NCBI GenBank assembly: GCA_036732565.1
Contig: DAINCF010000265.1
Span: forward strand, 1 to 9,820
Origin: JAIVJN01 sp036732565
GTDB lineage: Bacteria; Acidobacteriota; Vicinamibacteria; Vicinamibacterales; UBA2999
Length of the DNA: 9,820 nt
Direction: 5' to 3'
The position numbers and the translations under genes were made by a program. Below are positions 1 to 6,468 of the stretch, one piece after another. Below the pieces are notes generated by a model. It had not been told where the DNA came from. It did no database searches and was given only the letters and a program-made list of their open reading frames with translations. The stretch's first letter is position 1. Every line of letters starts with the position of its first letter.

Positions 1-1677
1 GGCGACCCCGTACTGCCGGGCGCGCCCGGGTTCAACTTTGCGAATCAAACGGCGGCGGCCCAAGGCCGGCAGTTCGGCTACAACAACGACTTCTGCGGCC
101 TCGTCCCGATGTTCCAGAACTTCTTCTTCATGGTGAGCAATCACCAGTACACCAACGAGACGATGATCTTTACCGGCTACGACCCGAACAATCCAACCCT
201 CGAGCAGGTCAGGATTGCATGGGCTGCGCACGGCATCTCCGTCGTGGTCGTCGAAGCAGAGCGCAGCGGCGGGCTTCGCGCCCGCGTCGACCGCGAGTAC
301 AACCGTCGCATCACCGTGAGGACGCAGTGCACGCTGCGCGGGCCCGCCGCGCGCTCGGACTACCTCAAGACCAGCGACGACCCGGCGGGGACGACCGTGC
401 TGGGCACGCTGAACAACTGCGGCGGCGGCGTCACGCCCTGGGGCACCGTGCTCTCCGCCGAAAAGGACTTCCACCAGTACTTCGCCAACGCCAGCGAGGT
501 CTCCGATCCGGTCACACAGCAACGCCTTACGCGATACGGCATCGTCGGCGCCGCCACCGAACGCAAATGGGAGCGCTTTGACTCACGCTTCGACCTCGCG
601 CAGGAGCCCAACGAAGTCAATCGCTTCGGGTGGATCATCGAGGTCGATCCGATCGCCTCCCAACAGCGTCCTGTCAAGCGCACCGCGCTCGGACGGTTCA
701 AACACGAGGCCGCGACCATCCAGGTCGCGACCGACGGCCGCGTCGTCTGCTACATGGGCGACGGCGACCAGTTCGAGTATCTCTACAAGTTCGTCTCCGA
801 CGAGCCGATGGTGCCAGGTTCGAGCAACCGCGATTACAACAAGAGACTCCTCGACAACGGCACGCTGTACGTCGCCCGCTTTGGGTTCACCAGCGCGGGT
901 GAAATCGATGGCACCGGCAAGCTTCCATCCGACGGCGCGTTCGACGGTAGCGGCATCTGGATCCCGTTGGCACACAACGACGCCTCGTTCGTGCCTGGGA
1001 TGAGCGCTGAAGAAGTGTACGTCTTCACGCGGTTGGCTGCGGACATTGTCGGCGCCACCAAGATGGATCGGCCAGAAGACGTAGAGCCCAATCCCCTGAC
1101 GGGTCGGATCTATGCCGCGCTCAGCAACAGCACCGACAGAGGGAGAGCCGGACACCCGGCAGTCGACGAGGTGAATCCGCGCAATATCAACAGGCACGGG
1201 CACGTACTCGAACTGGAAGAGCTCGGGGGCGACCACACCGCCGTGTCATTCGACTGGAGGCTGCTGCTCGTCTGTGGCGATCCGAAAGACGCCAGCACGT
1301 ACTTCGCCGGCTACGACAAAACGAAGGTCAGTCCCATCTCCTGTCCGGATAGCCTCGCCTTCGATGCGTACGGCAACCTCTGGATCGCCACCGGGGGGAA
1401 CGCGCTCCGCGCCAACGACGGTCTCTTTGCTGTACCGCTCGAAGGGTCCGAGCGTGGGCACCTCAAGCAGTTCCTCACCGTGCCGTTCCGCGGGGAGGCC
1501 TGTGGCCCCGTGCTCGATCCCTATTTTGTGCTGGTCTCAGTGCAGCACCCCGGTCAAGGCGGTACGGTCGCGGCGCCAATCTCACACTGGCCGGACGGTG
1601 GCGCCAGCCAGCCACGGCCGGCAGTCGTTTCCGTATACAAAGCTGGCGGGTCGTCGCCGGGCTTGATTGGCGAATGA
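1..1677 (+). CDS. PhoX-family (DUF839) protein, 5'-truncated by the window
   Basis: The frame is open from base 1 to a TGA at 1675-1677, so the start and signal peptide lie outside the window. An ATG at 109 is internal, because family motifs (FGYNNDF, about 73-93) precede it. PhoX proteins are Tat-exported, calcium- and iron-dependent phosphomonoesterases that free phosphate in the periplasm. Visible family motifs in order: FGYNNDF; NHQYTNE (139-159); GPAARSDYLKT; NNCGGGVTPWG with the conserved Cys at 418-420; PNEVNRFGW (607-633); VKRTALGRFKHE (to 708); YLYKFVS; LYVARFG; MDRPEDVEPNP; CPDSLAFDAYGNLWIATGGN; VQHPGQGG (1540-1563); C-terminal GLIGE. About 558 residues are present and the C-terminus looks complete. 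Two motif positions look off-consensus: NHQ where I expect NHE, and AEKDF where AEENF is usual. The family call is firm; phosphatase activity is inferred. Confidence 0.93.
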   Translation, partial: GDPVLPGAPGFNFANQTAAAQGRQFGYNNDFCGLVPMFQNFFFMVSNHQYTNETMIFTGYDPNNPTLEQVRIAWAAHGISVVVVEAERSGGLRARVDREYNRRITVRTQCTLRGPAARSDYLKTSDDPAGTTVLGTLNNCGGGVTPWGTVLSAEKDFHQYFANASEVSDPVTQQRLTRYGIVGAATERKWERFDSRFDLAQEPNEVNRFGWIIEVDPIASQQRPVKRTALGRFKHEAATIQVATDGRVVCYMGDGDQFEYLYKFVSDEPMVPGSSNRDYNKRLLDNGTLYVARFGFTSAGEIDGTGKLPSDGAFDGSGIWIPLAHNDASFVPGMSAEEVYVFTRLAADIVGATKMDRPEDVEPNPLTGRIYAALSNSTDRGRAGHPAVDEVNPRNINRHGHVLELEELGGDHTAVSFDWRLLLVCGDPKDASTYFAGYDKTKVSPISCPDSLAFDAYGNLWIATGGNALRANDGLFAVPLEGSERGHLKQFLTVPFRGEACGPVLDPYFVLVSVQHPGQGGTVAAPISHWPDGGASQPRPAVVSVYKAGGSSPGLIGE

Positions 1678-1685
1678 AGGCTTGC

Positions 1686-1731
1686 GCCCCTAGCCGGTCC
1701 GCGATTGCACCCACGCGGCGTGGCTAGGGGC
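1686..1731 (+). terminator. Strong hairpin after the PhoX-family gene, likely terminator
   Basis: A perfect 10-bp inverted repeat, GCCCCTAGCC (1686-1695) and GGCTAGGGGC (1722-1731), begins nine bases after the stop codon at 1677. Inside its loop a second 5-bp stem, CCGCG (1699-1703) with CGCGG (1714-1718), extends the structure. No T-run follows; the downstream bases are TGCTCCTCAC. It may therefore be a U-tract-poor terminator or a 3'-end stabiliser. Position and stem strength support a transcript end here, before the separate promoter-like element at 1751. Confidence 0.6.
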
Positions 1732-1750
1732 TGCTCCTCACAAGGTTGTG

Positions 1751-1759
1751 TGATATAAG
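1751..1759 (+). promoter_or_regulatory. Extended -10 promoter for the propeller gene
   Basis: The bases TGATATAAG form an extended -10 element: TGN followed by TATAAG (1754-1759), five of six matches to TATAAT. The AT-rich patch stands out in a GC-rich background. Seventeen bases upstream there is only a poor -35 candidate (CTGCTC, 1731-1736), which is usual for extended -10 promoters. Transcription would start near 1766 and leave a leader of about 56 bases before the ATG at 1822. The element lies directly after the PhoX-gene hairpin, so the downstream genes would be transcribed separately. Confidence 0.45.
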
Positions 1760-1821
1760 CTCTGCCTCGATCTCCAGCAGAACGTGCCCGCGGAATCGCA
1801 CACCCGTTAAGAGGTGATGCC

Positions 1822-2727
1822 ATGAGCATGAAGCGAAGAGAGTTTCTCGCGGCCGGTCTCGCGTTGAACATCGGTTCGATAACGAGTGCGCTGGCGCAGC
1901 AAGGCGCGACTCGAGAGCCGGCCGCCGACGGGGCTCGCCGCCCGACTCCGACCCGATCGGCGAAGACGACCAAGATGTTCAAGTCGCCGAGCCTGTATCC
2001 GAACTCGCTCGCTGTGATGACCGATGCACCAGGTGGCCTGTGGATCGGGCAGCAGAAAGTCACGCCTCAGAACGCGCCGACCTACAACCTGCCGTTGGAC
2101 CCGGAACGCGACGAGATGGCGTGGCTGGTCGATTGGAACGGCAAGCTGCTCAAGTCGGTCAAGACCCATTCGCGCAATACCTCCGGCATGGCCTACGGGG
2201 ACGGCTGCGTGTGGATGGGCGCGAACGCCGAGCCGTACGGCATCTTCCAGGTCGATCTGAACGGCAAGCAGATCACCCACCGTCAGATTCCGCTCAGCAT
2301 CGACGGCAACGGAGGTGGTTGCCATGGTGTGAAGTGGCATCAGGGCAAGCTCTGGATTGCCGCCTTGCGCCTGGGCGGCATCCTGCGCGTCGATCCGAAG
2401 ACGTGGGTGCCTGAAGTCTTGATCCGTGTGAGCTCGGCGGAGCGGCCGCGCCTTCACGACGTGGCGTTCGACGACGAGGGGCATATCTGGGTCGTCACCG
2501 GCAACAACAGCGCGAGCTACACCGACGGGAAGGCCGGGCTGAACAAGTATGACGGCAAGACCGGTCAACTGCTGATGACGGTCGAGTTTCAGCCCGGATC
2601 GTGCGACCCGCACGGACTTGTGTGGCACGAGGGCCGTCTCGTCAGCTGCGATGCCGGCATCCACCCGGGATGGAAGGGCATGGAGAGTCCGCACACGGGC
2701 TACATCTTCAGCATCGAGTTGGTCTAG
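1822..2727 (+). CDS. Tat-exported beta-propeller protein (SMP-30/Vgb-like)
   Basis: A 301-aa protein with a twin-arginine signal: KRREFL at residues 4-9, a hydrophobic stretch, then ALA-Q at 23-26 as the likely cleavage site. It should act folded in the periplasm. The mature part shows blade-like repeats with a Trp-centred strand about every 45-57 residues: LWIG near 73, CVWMG near 129, KLWIA near 176, HIWVV near 221 and GRLVSC near 273. Such repeats are typical of the six-bladed propellers of the NHL, SMP-30 and streptogramin-lyase (Vgb) group. The segments CHGVKWHQGKLWIA and DPHGLVWHEGRLVSC look like versions of one blade. The ATG at 1822 follows GAGGTGAT (1811-1818), a good ribosome binding site. 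No catalytic residues can be named; it could be a hydrolase, a lyase or a binding scaffold. A cytochrome c lies two genes downstream, so a role in a periplasmic redox pathway is possible but unproven. Confidence 0.8.
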   Translation: MSMKRREFLAAGLALNIGSITSALAQQGATREPAADGARRPTPTRSAKTTKMFKSPSLYPNSLAVMTDAPGGLWIGQQKVTPQNAPTYNLPLDPERDEMAWLVDWNGKLLKSVKTHSRNTSGMAYGDGCVWMGANAEPYGIFQVDLNGKQITHRQIPLSIDGNGGGCHGVKWHQGKLWIAALRLGGILRVDPKTWVPEVLIRVSSAERPRLHDVAFDDEGHIWVVTGNNSASYTDGKAGLNKYDGKTGQLLMTVEFQPGSCDPHGLVWHEGRLVSCDAGIHPGWKGMESPHTGYIFSIELV

Positions 2728-2786
2728 GCGCCTTCGACCGTCCTGCGCGGCGTGGCGTTCTACCAAGATCGGGTCGTGACGACACC

Positions 2787-3479
2787 GTGTTCTCGCCCTC
2801 GTCTAAGCAACGCCTCACGGACCACGATCGCGAACGCTTCGCGGGCGCGACGCTGTTCGATCGGCTCGGCCGGACGGTGTGCCGTGCGCAGTGTCTGGCG
2901 CGGAAGGAGCTCTACGAGTCCTGGGAAGTCGCGCGCCGCGCTCGTCGTCGCTTCCGGGGTGGCCGGGTCGTCGATGTCGGCGGCGGGCACGGCTTGCTGG
3001 CGCATGCGATGCTGCTGCTCGACGACAGCTCGCCCGGCGCCGTCCTGGTCGACGTGACCGTCCCCTCGTCCGCCGCGTCACTTCACGATCGGTTGGTCCA
3101 GGAGTGGCCACGACTGGAGGGCCGCGTGTCCTTCGTCAGCGCGTCCTTTGAAGACATTGAGCTCGACGCAGACGATGTCATCGTCTCGAGCCATGCATGC
3201 GGAGCGTTCACCGACCGCGTGCTGGCGCGGGCGGTCGCTGTCGGGGCGAGAGTCGGCGTGCTGCCATGCTGCCAGGAGCGCGCGACGTGCGATACGGGCG
3301 CCCTGACGGGCTGGCTCGACATGGCGCTGGCGGTCGACGTCACCCGCGCCGCGTGGCTCGCGCAGCAGGGCTATCGCGTCTGGACGCAGCAGATTCCCGC
3401 CGAGATCACGCCGAAGAACCGGCTGCTCCTCGGGATGCCCCAGGGGAGAATGACGGAATGGACCTTGGCGTGCGACTGA
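2787..3479 (+). CDS. Class I SAM-dependent methyltransferase, METTL25/RRNAD1-like
   Basis: A 230-aa protein with a Rossmann methyltransferase core. Motif I is VVDVGGGHG (61-69), the acidic residue after strand 2 is D89 (LVDV), then SSHACGAFTD (134-143) and VLPCC (158-162), with ITPKNRLLLG near the end. The paired CG(x)xTD and LPCC signatures recall the METTL25/RRNAD1 type of methyltransferase, whose bacterial members have no well-defined substrate known to me. There is no signal peptide, so it is cytoplasmic. The frame stays open upstream into the propeller gene. GTG 2787 is the only start codon in this frame between the propeller stop (2727) and motif I that keeps the conserved N-terminal part; the next is at 2877. 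No clear Shine-Dalgarno precedes it, so the start is uncertain. Its last 22 bases overlap the next small gene. The substrate (rRNA, protein or small molecule) is unknown. Confidence 0.75.
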   Translation: MFSPSSKQRLTDHDRERFAGATLFDRLGRTVCRAQCLARKELYESWEVARRARRRFRGGRVVDVGGGHGLLAHAMLLLDDSSPGAVLVDVTVPSSAASLHDRLVQEWPRLEGRVSFVSASFEDIELDADDVIVSSHACGAFTDRVLARAVAVGARVGVLPCCQERATCDTGALTGWLDMALAVDVTRAAWLAQQGYRVWTQQIPAEITPKNRLLLGMPQGRMTEWTLACD

Positions 3480-3655
3480 AAGAGGCGTTGGGCGATGCAG
3501 GCATCGCCGTCTTCATGTGCAAAGTCGAGCGCTATGGCGACATGTTGTTCGCCACGCTGGTGCTCAAGGGCTTTGCCACCGAGCTCCAAAGCTCGCCTGG
3601 GCTGGATGACGAGGCAGCCATTCGCGACCTTGTCGAGAAGGCAAAGCGTCTGTAG
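3458..3655 (+). CDS. 65-aa protein of unknown function
   Basis: The protein begins MDLGVRLKEALGDAG and ends LVEKAKRL. I do not recognise it. It is small, soluble and charged, with no signal peptide, no membrane segment and a single Cys (21). It reads as a helix, a strand-like hydrophobic run (MLFATLVLKGFA) and a C-terminal amphipathic helix. The ATG at 3458 follows GGGGAGA (3443-3449) at good spacing, which argues for a real gene. The frame is open further upstream, but only antisense to the methyltransferase logic, so the ATG with the ribosome site is preferred. It starts 22 bases before the methyltransferase stop, which suggests translational coupling and perhaps a partner protein. It could also be a chance open frame in high-GC DNA; the ribosome site and compact placement make a gene more likely. 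Confidence 0.55.
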   Translation: MDLGVRLKEALGDAGIAVFMCKVERYGDMLFATLVLKGFATELQSSPGLDDEAAIRDLVEKAKRL

Positions 3656-3701
3656 GTGGCACGGTCTACGCATCTGAATTGAGCGCGTCACGCGAGGGGT
3701 C

Positions 3702-3708
3702 AAGGAGG
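3702..3708 (+). promoter_or_regulatory. Shine-Dalgarno that fixes the cytochrome GTG start
   Basis: AAGGAGG is a near-perfect anti-16S match, seven bases before GTG 3716. It is the strongest ribosome binding site in the window and decides the GTG start, since there is no ATG start nearby in that frame. It implies efficient translation of the cytochrome. Confidence 0.8.
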
Positions 3709-3715
3709 TGCTCGA

Positions 3716-4168
3716 GTGAGGTCCTACTGCGCCGTCATCTCTTCAGCGAGCCTGCTCATGTTCGTAGTTCTTGCGCAGATGCCCGGGCGAATCGAAGCCC
3801 GACCGGTCCTGGCGGCAACTGCCAGCAGTACCCTGAATGGCAATGTTGAGCATGGGAAATACCTGGCGGAACATGTCGCCATGTGTATCGAGTGCCACTC
3901 GGGTCGCGACGAGCACGGCACCATCATTCCAGCAGAGCGTTACATGGGCGGCGCGATTCCCCCGGGCCCGACGTGGGCGGTGGGCTGGGCCAACCGCTCG
4001 CCCCGCATCAAAGGCCTGCCCGGTTATAGCGACGATCAGGCCCTGCGCGTGCTGATGCATGGCGCGATCAACCGGGAAGGACGACAGCTGCTGCTGCCGA
4101 TGCCGCGTTTCCGGATGACGGCTCAGGACGCCGCCGACGTAGTCGCGTTTCTGAGGTCGCTGCCGTAG
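3716..4168 (+). CDS. Exported single-heme cytochrome c
   Basis: A 150-aa protein with a Sec-type N-terminus: a short MRSYC start, a hydrophobic core at about residues 6-22, then a polar region. One heme-binding motif, CIECH, lies at 57-61 (Cys57, Cys60, His61). The C-terminal helix carries LPMPRFRMTAQDAADVVAFLRSL, where Met129 or Met134 would be the distal heme ligand; the PMPRFRM arrangement resembles the usual class I placement. It would be an electron carrier or a c-type subunit in the periplasm or attached to the membrane. Its electron partners are not in the window. The region between the heme site and the Met (GGAIPPGPTWAVGWANRSP) matches small cytochromes often encoded next to dehydrogenases. 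The GTG start is fixed by AAGGAGG. It follows the methyltransferase and 65-aa genes after a 60-base gap and probably shares their operon, though an internal promoter cannot be excluded. Confidence 0.88.
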   Translation: MRSYCAVISSASLLMFVVLAQMPGRIEARPVLAATASSTLNGNVEHGKYLAEHVAMCIECHSGRDEHGTIIPAERYMGGAIPPGPTWAVGWANRSPRIKGLPGYSDDQALRVLMHGAINREGRQLLLPMPRFRMTAQDAADVVAFLRSLP

Positions 4169-4190
4169 AGTAGCGGGCGGTCACACCCGC

Positions 4191-4196
4191 TATACT
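4191..4196 (+). promoter_or_regulatory. -10 box TATACT for the ABC operon, near-leaderless
   Basis: TATACT lies 11 bases upstream of the GTG at 4208, so transcription would begin about 4202-4205 and leave only a few bases of leader. No -35 match or TG extension is evident. A weak 5-bp hairpin (4173-4177 with 4186-4190) lies just upstream. No Shine-Dalgarno precedes GTG 4208, which agrees with leaderless initiation. Confidence 0.4.
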
Positions 4197-4207
4197 GGCG
4201 CGGCACC

Positions 4208-5695
4208 GTGATTCGTGCCGTCCTGACCAGCCTGCTCACCGTATCGACGCTGATTGGCTGCCTTGCGACCGCCGCGCAGGCGCAGGATGCGGCGATCCTC
4301 CGATGGGGTGGCGACGCGGAGGGCGGCGCGCCCTTCGTCGAAGCGGATCCGAACGACCCACAGAAGCTCGTCGGGTTCGACGTCGAGGTCGCCGAGCTCC
4401 TCGCGCGAGAGTTGCGACGCACGCCGCAGTTCATCCAGGTGGCGTACACCTCCCTGGATCAGTCGGCGATTCGCGGTGATTTCGACATCGGCCTCAGTGG
4501 CGTCGAGGACACCCCCGGGCGCCGGGGCGCGTTGGCGGCGTCGATTCCGTACTATCAGTTTCGCGAGGTCATCACCGTGCGCGAGGCCGATCGCGAACGG
4601 TTTCGAACCCTCGCCGATCTGCGCGGCCGGCGCGTCGCGACGCTCGGCGGCACCATCGCGTACGAGAAGCTGCTCGAGGCGGAACGGACCTACGGCATCA
4701 CCGCGGTGTCGTACGACGATGACGTCCACCCGTACACCGACCTGCTGGTCGGCCGCGTGGACGGCGTGCTCCTCGACAACGTTCTCGCCGACCGCGCCAT
4801 GCGCCGCAATCCTGGACTCCACACGCAGGCAGCAGCGGTCGCCGTCGGCCACTACATCATCATCACCGCTCCAGAGAACACGATCCTGCGCGATCGCATC
4901 GATGACACTCTGCGCCGGGCCATGCAGGATGGCCGGCTCGAGATGATTTTTCGCAAGTGGCAGGTCTGGAACGACGATCAACCCGAGCTCTACGCGCGGC
5001 TGCTCGCGTCAACGGAGTCCGCGGGCGACAGCGAGGCGCCTCCGTCGACGCTCGAGATCACGCGACGCTACCTGCCGTCGCTGCTCCGTGCCGCGGGCAT
5101 CACGCTGGTGCTCTCGTGCTCCGCCATGGCGCTTGCCGTCATCGCCGGCGTGGCGATCGCGGTGGGCCGCGTGTACGGGAATCGCGCGACACGCATCGCG
5201 CTGACGACCTACGTCGAGGTCATGCGCGGCACGCCGGTGCTCCTGCAACTGTTCGTGATCTACTACGGCTTGTCGGCCGTGATCCGGCTTCCGGCCTTCT
5301 TTGCGGCGCTGATCGGGCTCGGCCTCAACTACGCCGCGTACGAGAGCGAGATCTACCGCAGTTCGCTGGAGGCCGTCCCGAAGGGACAGATGGAAGCGGC
5401 GCAGATTCTCGGATTCAGCAATGCCCAGATTCTCAGGCTCATCCGCGGCCCGCAGGCGTTTCGCCTGGCGCTGGCGCCGATGACCAACGACTTCGTCGCG
5501 CTCTTGAAGGACTCGTCGCTCGTGTCCGTGATCACGGTCGTCGAGCTGACCAAACAGACGCAGATCTTTGCGACCAACCTCGGCAGCTGGGTCATTCCCG
5601 GTGCGCTGTGCGCGGCGCTCTACCTCGTGATGTCCCTCCCGCTGGGGCACCTGGCCCGGCGGCTCGAAGCGCGATGGCGGGCGCCGAGCGTATGA
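4208..5695 (+). CDS. Fused substrate-binding protein/permease of a polar amino-acid-type ABC importer
   Basis: A 495-aa fusion, as in GlnP-type importers. Residues 1-25 are an N-terminal signal with both a lipobox-like LIGC (15-18) and an AQA-Q site (23-26). Residues about 30-262 form a family 3 binding domain: GFDVEVAELL (56-65), DFDIGLSGVEDTPGRR, FRTLADLRGRRVATLGGT, and FRKWQVWN near 248. From about 284 a His/Glu/Gln/Arg-type permease domain follows, with helices, MRGTPVLLQLFVIYY (from 339), and the EAA loop that contacts the ATPase (E396-A-A, G402, I412, P415). It ends in LARRLEARWRAP, so the C-terminus is complete. The GTG at 4208 is the only start between the in-frame TAG at 4166 and the signal sequence. 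The ATPase overlaps its stop by 4 bases. Specificity for an amino acid is inferred from family resemblance; the ligand is unknown. Confidence 0.9.
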   Translation: MIRAVLTSLLTVSTLIGCLATAAQAQDAAILRWGGDAEGGAPFVEADPNDPQKLVGFDVEVAELLARELRRTPQFIQVAYTSLDQSAIRGDFDIGLSGVEDTPGRRGALAASIPYYQFREVITVREADRERFRTLADLRGRRVATLGGTIAYEKLLEAERTYGITAVSYDDDVHPYTDLLVGRVDGVLLDNVLADRAMRRNPGLHTQAAAVAVGHYIIITAPENTILRDRIDDTLRRAMQDGRLEMIFRKWQVWNDDQPELYARLLASTESAGDSEAPPSTLEITRRYLPSLLRAAGITLVLSCSAMALAVIAGVAIAVGRVYGNRATRIALTTYVEVMRGTPVLLQLFVIYYGLSAVIRLPAFFAALIGLGLNYAAYESEIYRSSLEAVPKGQMEAAQILGFSNAQILRLIRGPQAFRLALAPMTNDFVALLKDSSLVSVITVVELTKQTQIFATNLGSWVIPGALCAALYLVMSLPLGHLARRLEARWRAPSV

Positions 5696-6468
5696 GTCCC
5701 GTGCTGTCCCTCAGTGGGGTTCGCCTGCGCCGCGGTACGCGCGAGGTGTTGTGCGGTGTCGACCTCACCGTCCACCGCGGTGACATCGTCGCGTTGATGG
5801 GGCTCTCGGGATCGGGCAAGACGACGATTCTTCGTTCCGTCGCCGGCCTCGAGCGGTTCGACGCCGGAGAGATCCTCGTCGATCCGGTGCGCCTCACGGC
5901 CGAAGTGGATCCGTGTGAAGCTCGATCGGAGCTGCAGCAACGCGTCGGCATGGTCTTTCAGTTCCACTTCCTCTTCGAACATCTGTCCGCCCTGCACAAC
6001 GTGTCGCTGGCGCCCATTCACGTGCAGCGGACAGCGCGGTCGAAGGCGGATCGACGGGCGCAGGCGCTGCTCGACGAGCTGGGCGTGGGCCACCGCGCCT
6101 ATGCCCTTCCCAGGGAGTTGTCGGGCGGGGAAGCCCAACGCGTGGCCATTGCCCGCGCCCTCGCGGTGGACCCGCCGCTGCTCTTGCTCGACGAGCCGAC
6201 GGCCTCGCTCGATCCGGCCCGCCGCGAAGAGCTCGGCAGAACGCTCGCCGGCTTGGCTGCCCAAGGACGCACCCTCGTCATGACCTCGCACGACGATGAC
6301 TTCGTTCGCGACTACGCCTCTCGAGCGGTCATCCTGGCGGGCGGTTGCGTGGTGGAGCAGGGACGCGCGCGCGAGGTGCTGGAGTCGCCGCAGCACACGG
6401 CGACGCGTGAGCTGTTGCAGGTGCAGCGCGCGCAGAAGGCCGCGCAGCCCGCTACGCGCGCACGGTAG
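5692..6468 (+). CDS. ABC transporter ATPase, polar amino-acid uptake type
   Basis: A 258-aa nucleotide-binding subunit that powers the upstream fused importer at the cytoplasmic face. Walker A is GLSGSGKT (37-44), the Q-loop is VFQF with Gln90, the signature is LSGGEAQR (143-150), Walker B is LLLLDEP (163-169) with D167 and E168, the D-loop is SLD, and the H-loop is TSHD with His200. The Q-loop surroundings read FQFHFLFEHLSALHNV where many homologs have FQHFNLFPHMTVLENV, a small divergence. The ATG at 5692 overlaps the permease stop as ATGA, typical of translational coupling. An in-frame ATG at 5674 would add six residues; the overlap is the more usual arrangement. Length and motifs match GlnQ-type ATPases. 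Confidence 0.92.
   Translation: MSPVLSLSGVRLRRGTREVLCGVDLTVHRGDIVALMGLSGSGKTTILRSVAGLERFDAGEILVDPVRLTAEVDPCEARSELQQRVGMVFQFHFLFEHLSALHNVSLAPIHVQRTARSKADRRAQALLDELGVGHRAYALPRELSGGEAQRVAIARALAVDPPLLLLDEPTASLDPARREELGRTLAGLAAQGRTLVMTSHDDDFVRDYASRAVILAGGCVVEQGRAREVLESPQHTATRELLQVQRAQKAAQPATRAR

Noticed and set aside
1807..2766. 319-aa open frame on the - strand opposite the propeller gene
   Set aside because: It mirrors the codon pattern of the propeller gene, is Arg/Ala/His-rich with no motifs, and is a typical high-GC shadow frame.
2773..2783. GTCGT-G-ACGAC palindrome just before the methyltransferase GTG
   Set aside because: Only five bases per arm around one base, too short to call an operator in GC-rich DNA.
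2601..2786. Upstream extension of the methyltransferase frame into the propeller gene
   Set aside because: It would overlap the propeller gene by over 120 bases and encodes Arg/Gly/Pro-rich sequence unlike a methyltransferase; GTG 2787 gives a sensible N-terminus.
3197..3457. Upstream extension of the 65-aa frame inside the methyltransferase
   Set aside because: The translation is Arg/Gly/Ala-rich shadow sequence; the ATG at 3458 has its own ribosome site.
4190..4981. 263-aa - strand open frame opposite the binding domain
   Set aside because: Composition and lack of motifs mark it as a shadow of the fused binding protein/permease gene.
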